Positions 1 through 11,194 are shown, counted from the stretch's first letter. The stretch: 64,000 nt of DNA from Cervus elaphus (GCF_910594005.1 NC_057835.1:45346001-45410000), one strand, 5' to 3'. The notes: generated from the letters alone by a model not told the origin. Numbers and translations are program-made.

Positions 1-1510
1 TTCAAAGTTTCCCCATAACCACAATGCAAGTCCTTTAAGGTGGTGATTCACTGACCGGCCCATCTCTCAAAAGCCCTCCTTTTCAATGTATATTTTAGCT
101 ATACCAAGCTTGCAGCTCTCCACATACACCGTCCTGTTGCTTGTCATTGCTTCTTTTTATGGTGTTAGGGACTGACTACTTTTTCTCATTTTCACTCTAG
201 AAACTCTGAGAAATATGTACTACTCCCAAGGCATCAGGTAACTCTGTATACATCCTCTTTTTTCTCTGACCCTTGTGATTGGCAAATGGTTGATATTTAC
301 CAGTGAGCTAAAGATATTACTAGTGAGACTGAGAAAAAAAAAGAATGACATCCTGAATTTTAACAAGTTTAGAGGTCAAATGAAAGGCAAACACACTGCA
401 TACAAGACAGAAACGAATGACAACTATGGGCTTAATCAAAGTTTCAGAAAAGATTTTGTGTGACTCCTGACTCAGTCAACAGGAAGGCAGTTTACATTTC
501 ATCTGAGATGGAGCGATCTGTCACTTAGAAATATTTGGGTCAATAATATTAGCTGAGAATAAAATTATGATGTGAACGTGAGAGTGATACTAAATTAGCC
601 AGATAACCAGAAGGATTCCAAGGACAGAAATTTTCCTTTCTTTTCTTCAAATTCAGATATAAATTATCCTGTCACAATGAGATTGCAAGATTTACATGGT
701 TTATGAATTTCATCTGGATTAGAAAATCATTAACTTCTTTGCATCTTTACAATATGATGAATTTTACTTTTAAACATTTAGAACTGCTAGCAGGAACAAA
801 AAAAAATAATGATCTCTTAAGAAAGCATATTGTGAGACGGAGAAAAGATGATTTGAGCATATACCAGTATAAGGAAAAAGAGTAAATGGAACTATATCAT
901 TTTTCAACAAAATGACTAAGGACTTGGATTCAAGTGATTTTCCTATTTAAACTTCTCTTTTGAAAAACAGCACATGGTATAGGTCTTTCTTTGGACTTAA
1001 AAACAAAGGCTGTGGCTATGTATAAATATTTTGTGATAAAATAATTAAAATCACATACATGTGAATGTTTAAGGCAGAATTGTTTTACCATTCATCTTAG
1101 ACTTGAATTCATTTGTTTTATAAAGGATGTCACATTTCAGTTGATGGTATACTCTTAGTATGGCAGACAGAGATTTTTGCTCATGCCCCAGACTCTGCCG
1201 CATTGTCTAGGCAATGTTTTATGGTATCCTTAAGCATTCTTTCTGCATAAAAAACCTGAGTTGCCTCGTTCTGGCTCCTCTTGCAACTGCTTAGCTGTCC
1301 TGCAGGTTTCTATTTACACGCTTTAGCATGGGAAGTTGCTACACAGAAAGCTGTGCTACCCTGCTCAGACACCTGCTATGTATCAAGAGCTCCGTGCTCT
1401 AGATTTCCTGTTTAGAGATGAAGGGATCTGATAAAGCAATATTGATCAAGCTTTCATTTTAAATCTGTCCCAAGCCCTTGATATAGTGGCCATTTCAGTC
1501 ACAGCACTCC
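1..1510. other. Unique AT-rich sequence, no gene seen
   Basis: I recognise no repeat family, exon or RNA gene here. The open frames are short (about 60 codons), lack recognisable motifs and are what AT-rich DNA yields by chance. Confidence 0.5.
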
Positions 1511-1514
1511 CTTT

Positions 1515-1640
1515 GTCTTAGGATCATAAACAGAGATTAGATTTCCAGGGTTATTCAATGATTACCCAGCCCAACAGCCCCAGTTTACAGATGAGGAAAC
1601 TGAGGCTTAGAGAGCTGAAGTGAAATTTCTTATTTCTTGG
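1515..1640 (-). repeat. MIR-type SINE fragment
   Basis: The stretch 'tttacagatgaggaaactg' followed by 'aggcttagagag' is the reverse complement of the conserved MIR core and 3' part. It is an ancient mammalian tRNA-derived SINE remnant. Confidence 0.6.
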
Positions 1641-2039
1641 AAAATGAATTTATCATATTCCTGAGAACCCAACCTCCAAATAAAGACTCTGCTGTCAAAA
1701 AGATCAACAGGGTGAGTGAGCTGTTGAAAGCAAGTCACTGTTGGATAAAGAACTCTCTTGGGAATAAAAGTTCTTTGAAATAACCCTTCCTTTTTAATCC
1801 TGGTCCCAGCCTAAAGAATGGATGAATATTGGAATAATAAAAAATGCACATATCACATATGCATTTAAATTTAGGGTACCAAGTTTCTCAAAAATTCACC
1901 TATATATACTCTAGGTTAAGAATCCCTATTCTAAACCACTTAGACGTCAAGAGCATCTGTTATATTCTTAATTAATTATTGCTTTTTCCTGTTGATATTC
2001 GCTGAGTACTTATTATGTTCTATGAGCTTTACATATCCT

Positions 2040-2215
2040 CTTTAAAATTCTGCAAATTAGATAACTACTATTATAATCCTCATACTACAGATGAAGAAAT
2101 TGAAACACAGAGATACTAAAACGATGAAGTTCACAGAGCAAATAAGTGGTACTATCAACATACCAAGATGCTAATTTAGGTTGTCTGGCTCCATAATTGA
2201 ACATGCTTTTGACCA
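2040..2215 (-). repeat. MIR-like SINE fragment
   Basis: A degenerate MIR core is visible around 2085-2115 ('cagatgaagaaattgaaacacagag'-like, as on the minus strand), followed by text resembling the 'ggctcca' and 'gaccac' part of the tRNA-like head. Divergence is high. Confidence 0.5.
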
Positions 2216-2284
2216 CTAAGTAATATGATTTATCAAGAATCTGTAATATATAAGTCACTTTAGATATTTTAAGTTTTCCAAACC

Positions 2285-2400
2285 ATCTGAGGAGATTGTC
2301 ATTATTAATCCCATTTTTTAGATGAGGAAATTGAGGTTTACAGATATGAAATCCAATGTTGATAAATCTAGTAAATTATGGAACTGAGACATAGACACAG
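2285..2400 (-). repeat. MIR fragment
   Basis: 'tttagatgaggaaattgagg' is the minus-strand MIR 3' core. It is a second or split old copy near the one at 2040. Confidence 0.5.
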
Positions 2401-2435
2401 ATCTTCTACCGTATGGTGCAGTGTTATTGTCTCTG

Positions 2436-2620
2436 TAAAAAATGGTGTCCAGTAGAACTTTCCACACTGATGGAATGTCCAATATGGTAGGCACTACTCA
2501 CATGTGGCTATTTAACACTTGCATTGCAGCTAATGTTAACTGAAGAATTCATTTTTAATTTTATTTAATTTTAGGTTAAATAGTCATACCTGGCTAGGGG
2601 CTGCCATATTGGACGTCAGG
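2436..2620. mobile_element. hAT-Charlie MITE resembling MER33
   Basis: The sequence carries 'gtccaatatggtaggcacta' at its left and the inverted counterpart 'ggctgccatattggac' at its right, around an A/T-rich centre. This inverted architecture and wording match the non-autonomous hAT-Charlie elements of the MER33 group as I remember them. It has no coding capacity. Confidence 0.55.
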
Positions 2621-2637
2621 GCTTTTATAGCCTTACT

Positions 2638-2790
2638 CTTCAAACTGTGGTCCATAGACTGGGACCATCACCACCACTGGAGTATTATTAAAGATGCAGA
2701 CTGTAAACTTCATCCCAGACCTATGGAGTCAGAGTCTGAATTTTAATAAGACCTCCATCTATTTTTTACACACATTAACATTTAAGAGTT
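2638..2790. mobile_element. hAT-Charlie MITE, MER20-like
   Basis: 'aaactgtggtccatagactg', then 'cccagacctatggagtcagagtctgaatttta', is the degenerate wording of MER20-type non-autonomous hAT elements (consensus 'cagattctgaattt' motif). Assignment is from memory of the consensus. Confidence 0.5.
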
Positions 2791-2799
2791 GTGACTCTA

Positions 2800-3445
2800 G
2801 GTCACTCCACCACTCATATTATTTGTCAAGACCAAGAAAATAAACCATTTAGCCTCAAGAGTCTTTACACTCCAATTATTTTCCAAATTAAGGATTTATC
2901 ACCTCTTCTCCCTGCAATATGAATATAAACTTTGAAAGGAAAAACAGCATAATAGATTGGGAGACCTCAGGCAAATTTATACCACTAAACAGTAAAGCAT
3001 AACATGGAAATTGGTCATATTTGTAGCTGGAGATGTAGGTAAAGGTCAGATCATGAAAAGTTAAAAGTCAGATCATGAAAAGATATGTATATCATGTAAG
3101 AAAGTAGGATTATCCTATTGGTAATAATCATCTTAAGGAGCATTAAGTTTAAGAGTTGCATGTTACATCTAGGTGATCCTGATGGCAGTGTAGAGAAATG
3201 ATTGGTTTAAAGATAAGTTAGGAAAGCTATTGATCAAACCAGGTAGGAAATGATGAGTGGTAAGTGTTAAGTGTAACAAGAGATAAGGCAGTAGTAGCTG
3301 AAATAAGCATAGGGAACAAATTCAAGAAATATTTAGGAGAAAAAATGGACAGGATTACATAACTGAATGTGAAAGACAAGAAAGAAAATAAAAATAAGGT
3401 TTATAGCCAGGTAATTACCTAGGCCATTGTTTCCAGGTAACACAG
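2800..3445. other. Old or unique sequence, no gene
   Basis: No exon is seen. A 23-bp-period direct duplication of 'gtcagatcatgaaaag' lies at 3045-3060 and 3067-3082. The part from about 3150 has the texture of an old interspersed repeat that continues beyond the SINE at 3446, but I cannot name the family. Confidence 0.4.
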
Positions 3446-3576
3446 GGGATGAGGAGGGCATGGCAACCCACTCCAGTATTCTTGCCTGGAGAAGCCCCAT
3501 GGATGGAGGAGCCTGGGAGCCTAGAGTCCGTGGGATCACAGAGTCAGACATGATTGAGCGACTAAGAACAGCACAG
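3446..3576 (+). mobile_element. Bov-A/Bov-tA SINE, 5'-truncated
   Basis: It contains the Bov-A body 'ggcaacccactccagtattc', 'ttgcctggagaa' and the 3' end 'gtcagacatgattgagcgac'. The tRNA-like head with its A box is not recognisable. Like other Bov-A SINEs it shares its 3' end with BovB and would have depended on BovB protein. Confidence 0.8.
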
Positions 3577-4310
3577 AACAACATAGAGGATGCAGAAGGT
3601 AGCCACAGATATAAATTCAGTGCAGGAATACTGAAGTTTAAGTGTCTTTTGGACACTATATATATTATTTACATAATCTTCCTACTTGTCCAAAAGACCC
3701 AGGCAGCAATTAGATAGGCAAGTTTAAATTTCATTAAATGTATTTGGTGTATAAGAAGAAACTTTAGAGATCAGCAAAGTTTAGGAGGACATTGAAATAA
3801 ATTAGTCAGGGAAACTGCAAAATGGAAAGAGCTTCCACAACATTTCAGAGGGACTGTGAAATAGGAAAAGAAGTCTGCAAGGAGTAGCTGCATTATAAGG
3901 AGTTTGTAGGATCTTACAAGTCAAGAGAGTAGTTTACAAGACAGTGTCAGTTGAAACAAAGATACCAAGTAACTAAACACCAAAAATACCACTTTAGTTT
4001 AGTAATTATTTGGTTACTTGTGACCTTATGAGAACAGTTTCAATGGAGTGGCTGGGCTAGAAACCAGATGGTGAAGAGTGAAAAGTAAACAGGAGATCAG
4101 GAAAGTGGGGCAATGAGTAGACACTCTTCTTTGAAAAACTTTTTACAATTCTACACCAAGTATTACAGATCAGGGAGATCAAGGAATGCATGCAATAAAG
4201 ACTCTAATAAACTAACTTCTATTATCTCCAAAGGGGGAGTATTTTATTTGCTTATAAATGGCCCTTGTACTGGCACTGCAAGGAAAGGGAGATCAAAATG
4301 AAACCAAATC
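3577..4310. other. Unique or old-repeat sequence, no gene
   Basis: No recognisable exon. The texture around 4030-4130 resembles the unnamed old repeat seen before the SINE at 3446, so the SINE may have landed inside it. Confidence 0.4.
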
Positions 4311-4325
4311 AAAAGTAGCATGTTT
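4311..4325. repeat. L1 target-site duplication, left copy
   Basis: 'aaaagtagcatgttt', identical to 5204-5218. The A-rich start fits the L1 endonuclease preference for TTTT/A-type sites on the opposite strand. Confidence 0.9.
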
Positions 4326-4821
4326 AATGAGGTACCATTACACACCAGTCAGGATGGCTGCTATCCAAAAGTCTACAAGCAATAAATGCTGGAGAGGGTG
4401 TGGAGAAAAGGGAACCCTCTTACACTGTTGGTGGGAATGCAAACTAGTACAGCCACTATGGAAAACAGTGTGGAGATTCCTTAAAAAACTGGAAATAGAA
4501 CTGCCATATGACCCAGGAATACCACTTCTGGGCATACACACTGAGGAAACCAGATCTGAAAGAGACACATGCACCCCAATGTTCATCGCAGCACTGTTTA
4601 TAATAGCCAGGACATGGAAGCAACCTAGATGCCCATCAGCAGATGAATGGATAAGGAAGCTGTGGTACATATACACCATGGAATTTTACTCAGCCGTCAA
4701 AAAGAATTCATTTGAACCAGTCCTAATGAGATGGATGAAACTGGAGCCCCTTATACAGAGTGAAGTAAGCCAGAAAGATAAAGAACATTACAGCATACTA
4801 ACACATATATATGGAATTTAG
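4326..4821 (+). pseudogene. L1 ORF2 C-terminal fragment
   Basis: About 165 codons of L1 ORF2 remain, equal to residues 1109-1272 of the intact ORF2 in this window. The C-terminal Cys/His motif (CX3CX7HX4C) survives, as do the frame and the normal stop. Endonuclease and reverse transcriptase are missing, so it makes no functional protein. The frame also stays open upstream into unrelated flanking sequence to about 4258, which is coincidental. Confidence 0.9.
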
Positions 4822-5203
4822 AAAGATGGTAACGATAACCCTCTATGCAAAACAGAAAAAGAGACACAGAAATACAGAACAGACTTTTGAACTCTGTGGG
4901 AGAAGGTGAGGGTGGGATGTTTCAAAAGAACAGCATGTATACTATCTATGGTGAAACAGATCACCAGCCCAGGTGGGATGCACGAGACAAGTGCTCCAGC
5001 CTGGTGCACTGGGAAGACCCAGAGGAATCGGGTGGAGAGGGAGATGGGAGGGGGGATCGGGATGGGGAATAAGTGTAAATCTATGGCTGATTCATATCAA
5101 TGTATGACAAAACCCACTGAAATGTTGTGAAGCAATTAGCCTCCAACTAATAAAAAAATTAAAAAAAAAAAAAAAAATAGTACCATTAAAAAAAAAAAAA
5201 AAA
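4326..5203 (+). mobile_element. Young 5'-truncated L1 (ORF2 end, 3' UTR, tail)
   Basis: This is the last 0.88 kb of a ruminant L1, colinear with 53746-54545 of the full-length copy in this window and differing at only about 22 positions over 775 bases by eye. It begins inside ORF2 at codons for RYHYTPVR, runs through the stop at 4819-4821 and the complete 3' UTR to 5160, and ends in two A-runs (5161-5177 and 5188-5207) separated by 'tagtaccatt'. It is bounded by a perfect 15-bp target duplication. The very short length is the usual result of incomplete target-primed reverse transcription. Confidence 0.93.
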
Positions 5204-5218
5204 AAAAGTAGCATGTTT
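5204..5218. repeat. L1 target-site duplication, right copy
   Basis: 'aaaagtagcatgttt', a perfect copy of 4311-4325, directly after the poly(A) tail. Confidence 0.9.
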
Positions 5219-6762
5219 TGAACAATGAAAAACAAAACTCTATTCTGAGTGATGGATATAAAGAAATGCAAGATGCAATTTGCCCTCCCTCAGGCTCATT
5301 ATAATGTATAGGAATAACACTAAGAAAAAGTCAAGAATGAAGTGATCAGAGAGCAGCTGAGAGTCAGAGCTTAAATATGAACTAGGCATCAGCGAATCTT
5401 GACCACTTTGTTTATATGACCTAACTATTCCCCCTTATCTTTTAGTTGGAAGAAGTCATCAAGAGGACATGACCACCAGTTGAACCTTGAACTGGACCTG
5501 AGCAATCAAAGGTTCCTTACTTCTTCTCCTGTACTTAAAATGTATGATTGGCTCACTGTTCCTATGCTAGGAGTCACTTAAGGAGGCAGCCTTGAGAGAG
5601 TGATGTTTTGAAGCCTGGTTTTTGAAACCAGGCAGGTGCAGAGATCTGTCTGTCTCGTGGTTGTCCAAGACACGCTGTGAATATAAGTTCCTGTGCTTAT
5701 TACAACTGCCTCCTACCCATCTGGAGTGGCCTACCTCTTTCTTCAGTCTCTCTTTACCCTCCACGTAGGGGGCTAGTTTCAGGTTTCATCCAGGGAACTC
5801 TTGAGGTAGTGAACCAACACTCTCCCTGTGAAAACCTGACCCTCAACAACTAAACCTCTAGGCACATTCCCTTTCAGTCCCTAAACTACCAAGTAGAGTC
5901 CATACCATAGCCCCTGGTTTGGGGTTTTCAGGTCCTCTGATCCTCCAGATGAAGCCACTTAGCAATCCTGCAGGGCCAGCTCATTCCCATTACTGAAAGC
6001 ATAAAGAACCCAAGGACAATAGGATTGCATCTGGGTGATGAGGCTGCTCACCTATTCTGACCTTATGCTCATATTTCATTATGTCTTGCTTCTGTAATTA
6101 AACCTAAGCCTTACAAACCAAATCAAAGATCAGGACCCTGGACCATTTCCTTAGGACCATTGCTTGAGTTTTCACAGTAGTACCGTTCCAGGATCCTATT
6201 TAATCTGAGTCTAAGCGCCTTCCTATGTCCAACACAGGATTCACCTTTGATTTAGATGTATCCCATGATATCAGACTCACAGAATTCTGGTCAGATCTGT
6301 GACCACTGTCTTTTTCAACCCTCAATATTTTCCACCTTCCATCTTAACTCTTTCCCACAGTCAATATTTGACCCTTTAGCACAGTCTTCCAAGTCCTGTC
6401 ACCTCTCTCCTGGCTCTCAGACTATACCTATCCTTTATCAACCCATTAAATCATACCACCACCACTCAGAGTCCTCAGTGAATAATTTTATTGATGACTA
6501 CATCTCCCAAGAAAAAGTCTTGTCAATTGCAGTGGGTGTTAAAAACCAATTTATAGGATAATAAATATCAGAAATATACATATTTATGTATTCTCTCAGT
6601 ATTGTATTTAAAGCTAACATCAGCAGAGAAAAGAATTTAAAGAAAAGTCAAATAAGCATAAAAATTTAATAAAAATATCAAGAAAACAGTAATTTATCAA
6701 CAGAGCAGGGCATTTCCAACAGGTATTGTAGACAATGGCAGCAACCTTCATTTATATATCTA
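5219..6762. other. Unique sequence, possible LTR-like stretch
   Basis: I see no gene. The part 5430-5800 has an LTR-like look ('cccatctggagtggcctacc', then 'tctttcttcagtctctc') of the kind found near the 3' end of old retroviral LTRs, but I see no paired LTR, primer-binding site or coding remnants and do not call it. 5800-6760 shows nothing recognisable; a frame of 101 codons at 6256-6561 has no motif. Confidence 0.35.
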
Positions 6763-6772
6763 TATAATCTTT

Positions 6773-6991
6773 GGGGCTTCCCTGGTGTCTCAGCAGTAAA
6801 GAATCTGCCTGCAATGCAGAAGATGTGAGTTTGATCCCTGGGTCAGGAAGATCCCCTGGAGAAGGAAATGGCAACACACTCCAGTACTCTTGCCTGGGAA
6901 ATCCCATGGACAGAGGAACTTGGCAGGCTACAATCCATGGGGTTATAAAAGAGTTGGGCATGATTTAGCAACTAAACAACAACAACAACAG
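6773..6991 (+). mobile_element. Bov-tA SINE
   Basis: A complete tRNA-Glu-like head ('ggcttccctggtgtctcagc', degenerate B box 'gtttgatccct') is followed by the Bov-A body and a short (caa)n tail. A 10-bp duplication, tataatcttt at 6763-6772 and tataaacttt at 6992-7001, flanks it with one mismatch. Transcription would have been by RNA polymerase III from the internal A and B boxes. Confidence 0.88.
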
Positions 6992-7009
6992 TATAAACTT
7001 TGCAATATA

Positions 7010-7180
7010 ATACACTCCCTTTGAGCCTCACAAAAACCCTTTATAATAGTAGAGCAAGCATTTCACAGTATACATTTAACTAATGAGAAAACCAGGGTTG
7101 AAAGGGCTTCAAGTCACTTTCCAAAATTCACACAGCCAACAGGTGGCAAAACCAGGGTTTGAAGCCAACATTTCTGAATC
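7010..7180 (-). repeat. MIR fragment
   Basis: 'actaatgagaaaaccag', 'acacagccaacaggtggcaa' and 'aaaccagggtttgaagcc' are the minus-strand MIR 3' core and head. Confidence 0.6.
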
Positions 7181-7229
7181 TGAAGAGTGTGTGTGTCTTA
7201 ATCTGAACTATGGTGCCTGTCTAATCTCT

Positions 7230-7480
7230 CCAGCTATTCCCTTGCTACCCTACATCCTGCCTCATCTAATGCATTTCTTATTATTTCCTGTCTCTGTTTA
7301 CTCCATTCCCTGTGCCTAGCATGTCCTTCTCCACTATTTTTCTGACCAGCAGACTCCTCATTCCCCAGATCAGTCCTGGGTCATTTCCTCTGTAAACCAC
7401 CATCTGACTCCTGATAGGATTATTATCCTCTCTCTTCTTTGCTCAAACAGCCATTTATAATTTGAATATTTTGGATTTTT
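7230..7480 (+). repeat. L2-like LINE fragment
   Basis: The order 'tgtgcctagcatgtccttc', 'actcctcattccccag', 'gggtcatttcctctgtaaa' resembles the C-terminal and 3' part of LINE2. It is diverged and called from texture only. Confidence 0.4.
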
Positions 7481-7499
7481 TCTTTTTAGCATTTCTATC

Positions 7500-7597
7500 T
7501 CCAGTGGAGAATCTAAGAAAGAGTGGATATAAATATATGTATGGCTGATTCACTTTTCTATACATATAAAACTAACACAACATTGTAAATCAACTAT
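7500..7597 (+). mobile_element. Older L1 3' UTR, left part, split by BovB
   Basis: 'gctgattcacttttctatac' and 'aaactaacacaacattg', then 'taaatcaactat', is the conserved 3' end of artiodactyl L1 copies. The remaining '..actccaataaaaatcaatt' tail reappears at 9184, on the far side of a BovB insertion. Confidence 0.75.
7587..7597. repeat. BovB target-site duplication, left copy
   Basis: 'aaatcaactat', repeated exactly at 9173-9183. It is part of the host L1 3' end, which proves that the L1 was there first. Confidence 0.85.
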
Positions 7598-9172
7598 CAG
7601 TTCAGTTCAGTCACTCAATCATGTCCAACTCTTTGCAACCCCATGAACTGCAGCATGCCAGGCCTCCCTGTCCAACACCAACCCCTGAGCTTACTCAAAC
7701 TCATATCCACTGAGTCAGTGATGCCATCCAGCTATCTCATCCTCTGCCGTCCCCTTCTCCTTCCACCTTCAATCTTTTCCAGCATCAGGGGCTTAACAAA
7801 TAACTCAGTTCTTCACATCAGGTGGCCAAAGTATTGGAGTTTCAGCTTCAGCATCAGTCCTTCCAATGAATATTCAGGACTGATTTTCTTTAGGATGAAC
7901 TGGCTGGATCTCCTTGCAATCCAAGGGACTCTCAAGAGTCTTCTCCAACACCACAGTTCAAAAGCATCAATTCTTCAGCACTCAGCTTTCTTTACAGTCC
8001 AATTCTCATATCCATACATGACTACTGGAAAAATCATAGCTTTGACTAGACAGACCTTTGTTGGCAAAGTAATGTCTCTGCTTTTTAATATGCTCTCTAG
8101 GTTGGTCATAACTGTTTTCCAAGGAACAAGTGTCTTTTAATTTCATGGCTGAAGTCACCATGACTTCATGGCATGTAGTCAAAATCTGCAGTGATTTTGG
8201 AGCCCTCCAAAATAGTCTGTCACTGTTTCCACTGTTTCCCCATCTATTTGCCATGAAATGATGGGACTGAATGTCATAATCTTAGTTTTCTGAATGTTGA
8301 GCTTTAAGCCAACTTTTTCACTCTCCTCTTTCACTTTCATCAAGAGGCTCTTTAGTTCTTATTCACTTTCTGCCTTAAGAGTGGTGTCATCTGCATATCT
8401 GAAGTTATTGATATTTCTCCTGGCAATCTTGATTCTATCTTGTGCTTCATCCAGCCCAGCATTTCTCATGATGTACTCTGCATATAAGTTAAATAAGCAG
8501 GGTGACAATATACAGCCTTGATGTACTCCTTTTCCCAATTTGGAGCCAGTCTGTTGTTCCATGTCCAGTTCTAACTGTTGCTTCCTGACCTGCATACAGA
8601 TTTCTCAGGAGGTAGGTCAGGTCATCTGGTATTCCCATCTCTTGAAGAATTGTCCACAGTTTATTGTGATCCACACAGTCAAAGGCTTTGGCATAGTCAA
8701 TAAGAAATAGATGTTTTTCTGGAACTCTGTTGCTTTTTTGATGATCCAACGGATGTTGGCAATTTGATCTCTGGTTCCTTTGCCTTTGCTAAATCCAGTT
8801 TGAACATCTAGAACTTCACAGTTCATGTACTGTGGAAACCTGGCTTGGAGAATTTTGAGCATTACTTTACAAGCATGCGAGATGAGTGCAATTGTGTGGT
8901 AGTTTGAGCATTCTCTGGCATTGCCTTTCTTTGGGATTGGGATGAAAACTGACCTTTTCCAGCCCTGTGGCCACTGCTGAATTTTCCAAATTTGCTGGCA
9001 TATTGAGTGCAGCACTTTCACAACATCATCTTTTAGGATTTGAAATAGCTCAACTGGAATTTCATCACTTCCACTAGCTTTGTTCATAGTGATGCTTCCA
9101 AAGGCCCACTTGACTTCACATTCCAAGATGTCTGGCTCTAGGTGAGTGATCACATCATTGTGATTATCTGTG
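7598..9172 (-). mobile_element. BovB (RTE-clade LINE), 5'-truncated
   Basis: About 1.58 kb of BovB lies in reverse orientation, starting with its 3' end 'cagttcagttcagtcactc' and running back into the reverse transcriptase domain. The perfect 11-bp duplication and the interrupted L1 3' end mark it as a clean insertion. It is more diverged than the copy at 62868-64000. Confidence 0.92.
8359..9153 (-). pseudogene. BovB reverse transcriptase fragment, broken
   Basis: Read on the minus strand, this encodes the BovB RT core in pieces. 9153-8700 gives the fingers region (NKASGSDEIPVELF, then PIPKKGN). After a frameshift near 8700 comes IDYAKAFDCVDHNKLW (RT motif A region). A second frame change near 8560 leads to GVHQGCILSPCLFN (motif B) and RYADDTTL, with the catalytic YADD at 8397-8386. 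A TAA at 8361-8359 ends the frame just after AESE. The endonuclease domain is lost by truncation. It is not a functional gene. Confidence 0.88.
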
Positions 9173-9222
9173 AAATCAACTATACTCCAATAAAAATCAA
9201 TTAAAAATAAACAAATTTTTAT
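9173..9222 (+). mobile_element. Older L1 3' end, right part
   Basis: It begins with the duplicated 'aaatcaactat' (9173-9183) and continues 'actccaataaaaatcaatt' into an A-rich tail, completing the L1 3' end begun at 7500. Confidence 0.75.
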
Positions 9223-10085
9223 TATGTAGCAAGTATCTCTATGTATAGTAGAAAGTTAAAGATACAAATACTGTAGAAAAGATTAAAAGAAGTTATGCCT
9301 ATTAGAGTCCAGTGATAAAAACAAATACCTAATTGTAAAGTTTTCCATATTTTTTTCTATTTGCATATATAAATATACACATATTTGCTGAGACAAGATC
9401 AAGCTGTAGGCTTATTTTTCCCATAGACAATTAACTCTTTAAGAGAGCAACTTTTACAATTCTATCACAGGAGTGTCTGGCTTGGGATCTGACTTAGAAT
9501 AAGACCTATTAAAGTATTTTTACATACATGCAAGGATGTCCACATGAAAGAAATTCAAAAGTGAGTTCTGCTTTTGAAATCACTGAAAAGACTTGCGCCT
9601 TAAGAGCCATTTACAAGATCCCTCTTGACTACAGAATTAATGCTTACTACGTAGACCGGTATTAAGATAATGTGATTGAGTTCAAAGGGAAAGAGTGATG
9701 GGTGATAGTTGAAGTTGTAACCAGGAGATGGAGCACCCATGAGTGTGTTCTTGAATCCCTTCCTATGTAAAAACTGACCACAGCAAGGATGCCCACAGGC
9801 TTAGGTAATATGGCCAGCTGAACTTCAAGGCCATACAGAGACCTAGCATATGTCAGAAATTCAAATTCTCTGTTACTTCATAAAGAAAATGGAGGTTTAT
9901 TTCTTTCCATAATCCAAAACAATATTCATTGAAATCTTTCTATATTTCAAGATATCAGTAGTGAGCATCCTTACTTTGCTCGGTGATCCTTATCCTTTCT
10001 TCAGAGACATCTGCACCTAAACAGGTCTTCAGAAGAAGAATCTATACATTATATGGAAAGGTAAAAATACAAGAAATTTTAGATT
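9223..10085. other. Unique sequence, no gene
   Basis: No recognisable repeat, exon or RNA gene. Confidence 0.5.
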
Positions 10086-10089
10086 CTAT

Positions 10090-10995
10090 TACTACTCAAC
10101 ATCAATAATTATTTGAGAAATGCAAATCAAAACTACAATGGGGTATCACCTCATACAAATCATAATGGCCATAACCTAAAAGTCTACAAATAATGAATAC
10201 CAGAGAGGGAGATAAGGGAACCCTCCTACACTGTTGGTAGGAATGTAAATTGGTACAGCCACCAGGAAGAACAGTATGGTGATTCCTTAAAGACTAAAAA
10301 TAGACATCATATGACTCAGCAATCCCACTGCTGAGCATACATCCAAAAAAGATGAAAATTCTAAATTGAAAAGATACATGCATTCCAATGTTCAGAGCAG
10401 TGCTGTTTACATAAATCTATTGTGGTCACAATGTTTCCATTATCAGGAAAACTCTCTTTAAATTTCTTGAGAAACTGTCATAGCAGCACTGTTTACAATA
10501 GCCAAGGAATGGAAGCAACCTAAATGTTCATTGACATGTGATTGGATAAAGATGTGGTACATATATACAATAGAATATTACTCAGCCATAGGAAATGAAA
10601 TAATGTCATTGCAGCAACTTGGGTGGAGCTAGAGATTATCTAGTAAGTGAAGCAAATAGTGAAGCGAAGTGAAGTAAATGTAGTAAGTGAAGGAAATCAG
10701 ACAAAGACAAATGTCATATGTCACTTCTATGAAGGATCTGTAAGTGATACAAATAAACTTATTTATAAAACAGAAATAGACTTGTAGATGTTGAAAGCAA
10801 ACTTATGGCTACCAAAGGGGAAATGAGAGGGATGGATAAATTAGGAGTCTGGGATTCACATATACACACTACAATATATAAATACATAAACAACAAGGAC
10901 CTACTGCATAGCATAGGGAACTATATTAAATATCTTGCAAAATCCTGTAACAGGAAAGAATCTGATAAGAATATATATGTATAACTGAGATAAAC
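10090..10995 (+). mobile_element. Old L1 fragment (ORF2 end and 3' UTR)
   Basis: Degenerate ORF2 C-terminus wording is visible: 'gagaaatgcaaatcaaaac', 'ctacactgttggtaggaatg', 'atgactcagcaatcccact', 'ttactcagccatagg'. The artiodactyl 3' UTR follows ('aggacctactgcatagcatag', 'ggaactata', 'atgtataactgag'). Internal duplication and many stops make it non-coding. Part of the C-terminal region appears twice (about 10380-10420 and 10480-10520), so it may be a rearranged copy. Confidence 0.8.
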
Positions 10996-11004
10996 AATAT
11001 GCTA

Positions 11005-11100
11005 TTTAATTTCTCTGTGCCTCAGTTTCTTCACTTTAAAAACAGGAATAATAAAAACACCTACCCCATAAAGTTGTAGAAAACAATTATTGAGAGTATG
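11005..11100 (+). repeat. MIR fragment
   Basis: 'tctctgtgcctcagtttctt' followed by 'cactttaaaaacaggaataataa' is the plus-strand MIR 3' core. Confidence 0.65.
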
Positions 11101-11194
11101 AAATACTGAAATATCCTTCATACAAAGAAATACAAAGGTATTTCTCCAAATAAAATATACAAGTGCTGTAAAGCATATGAAAATATTCTCAATA

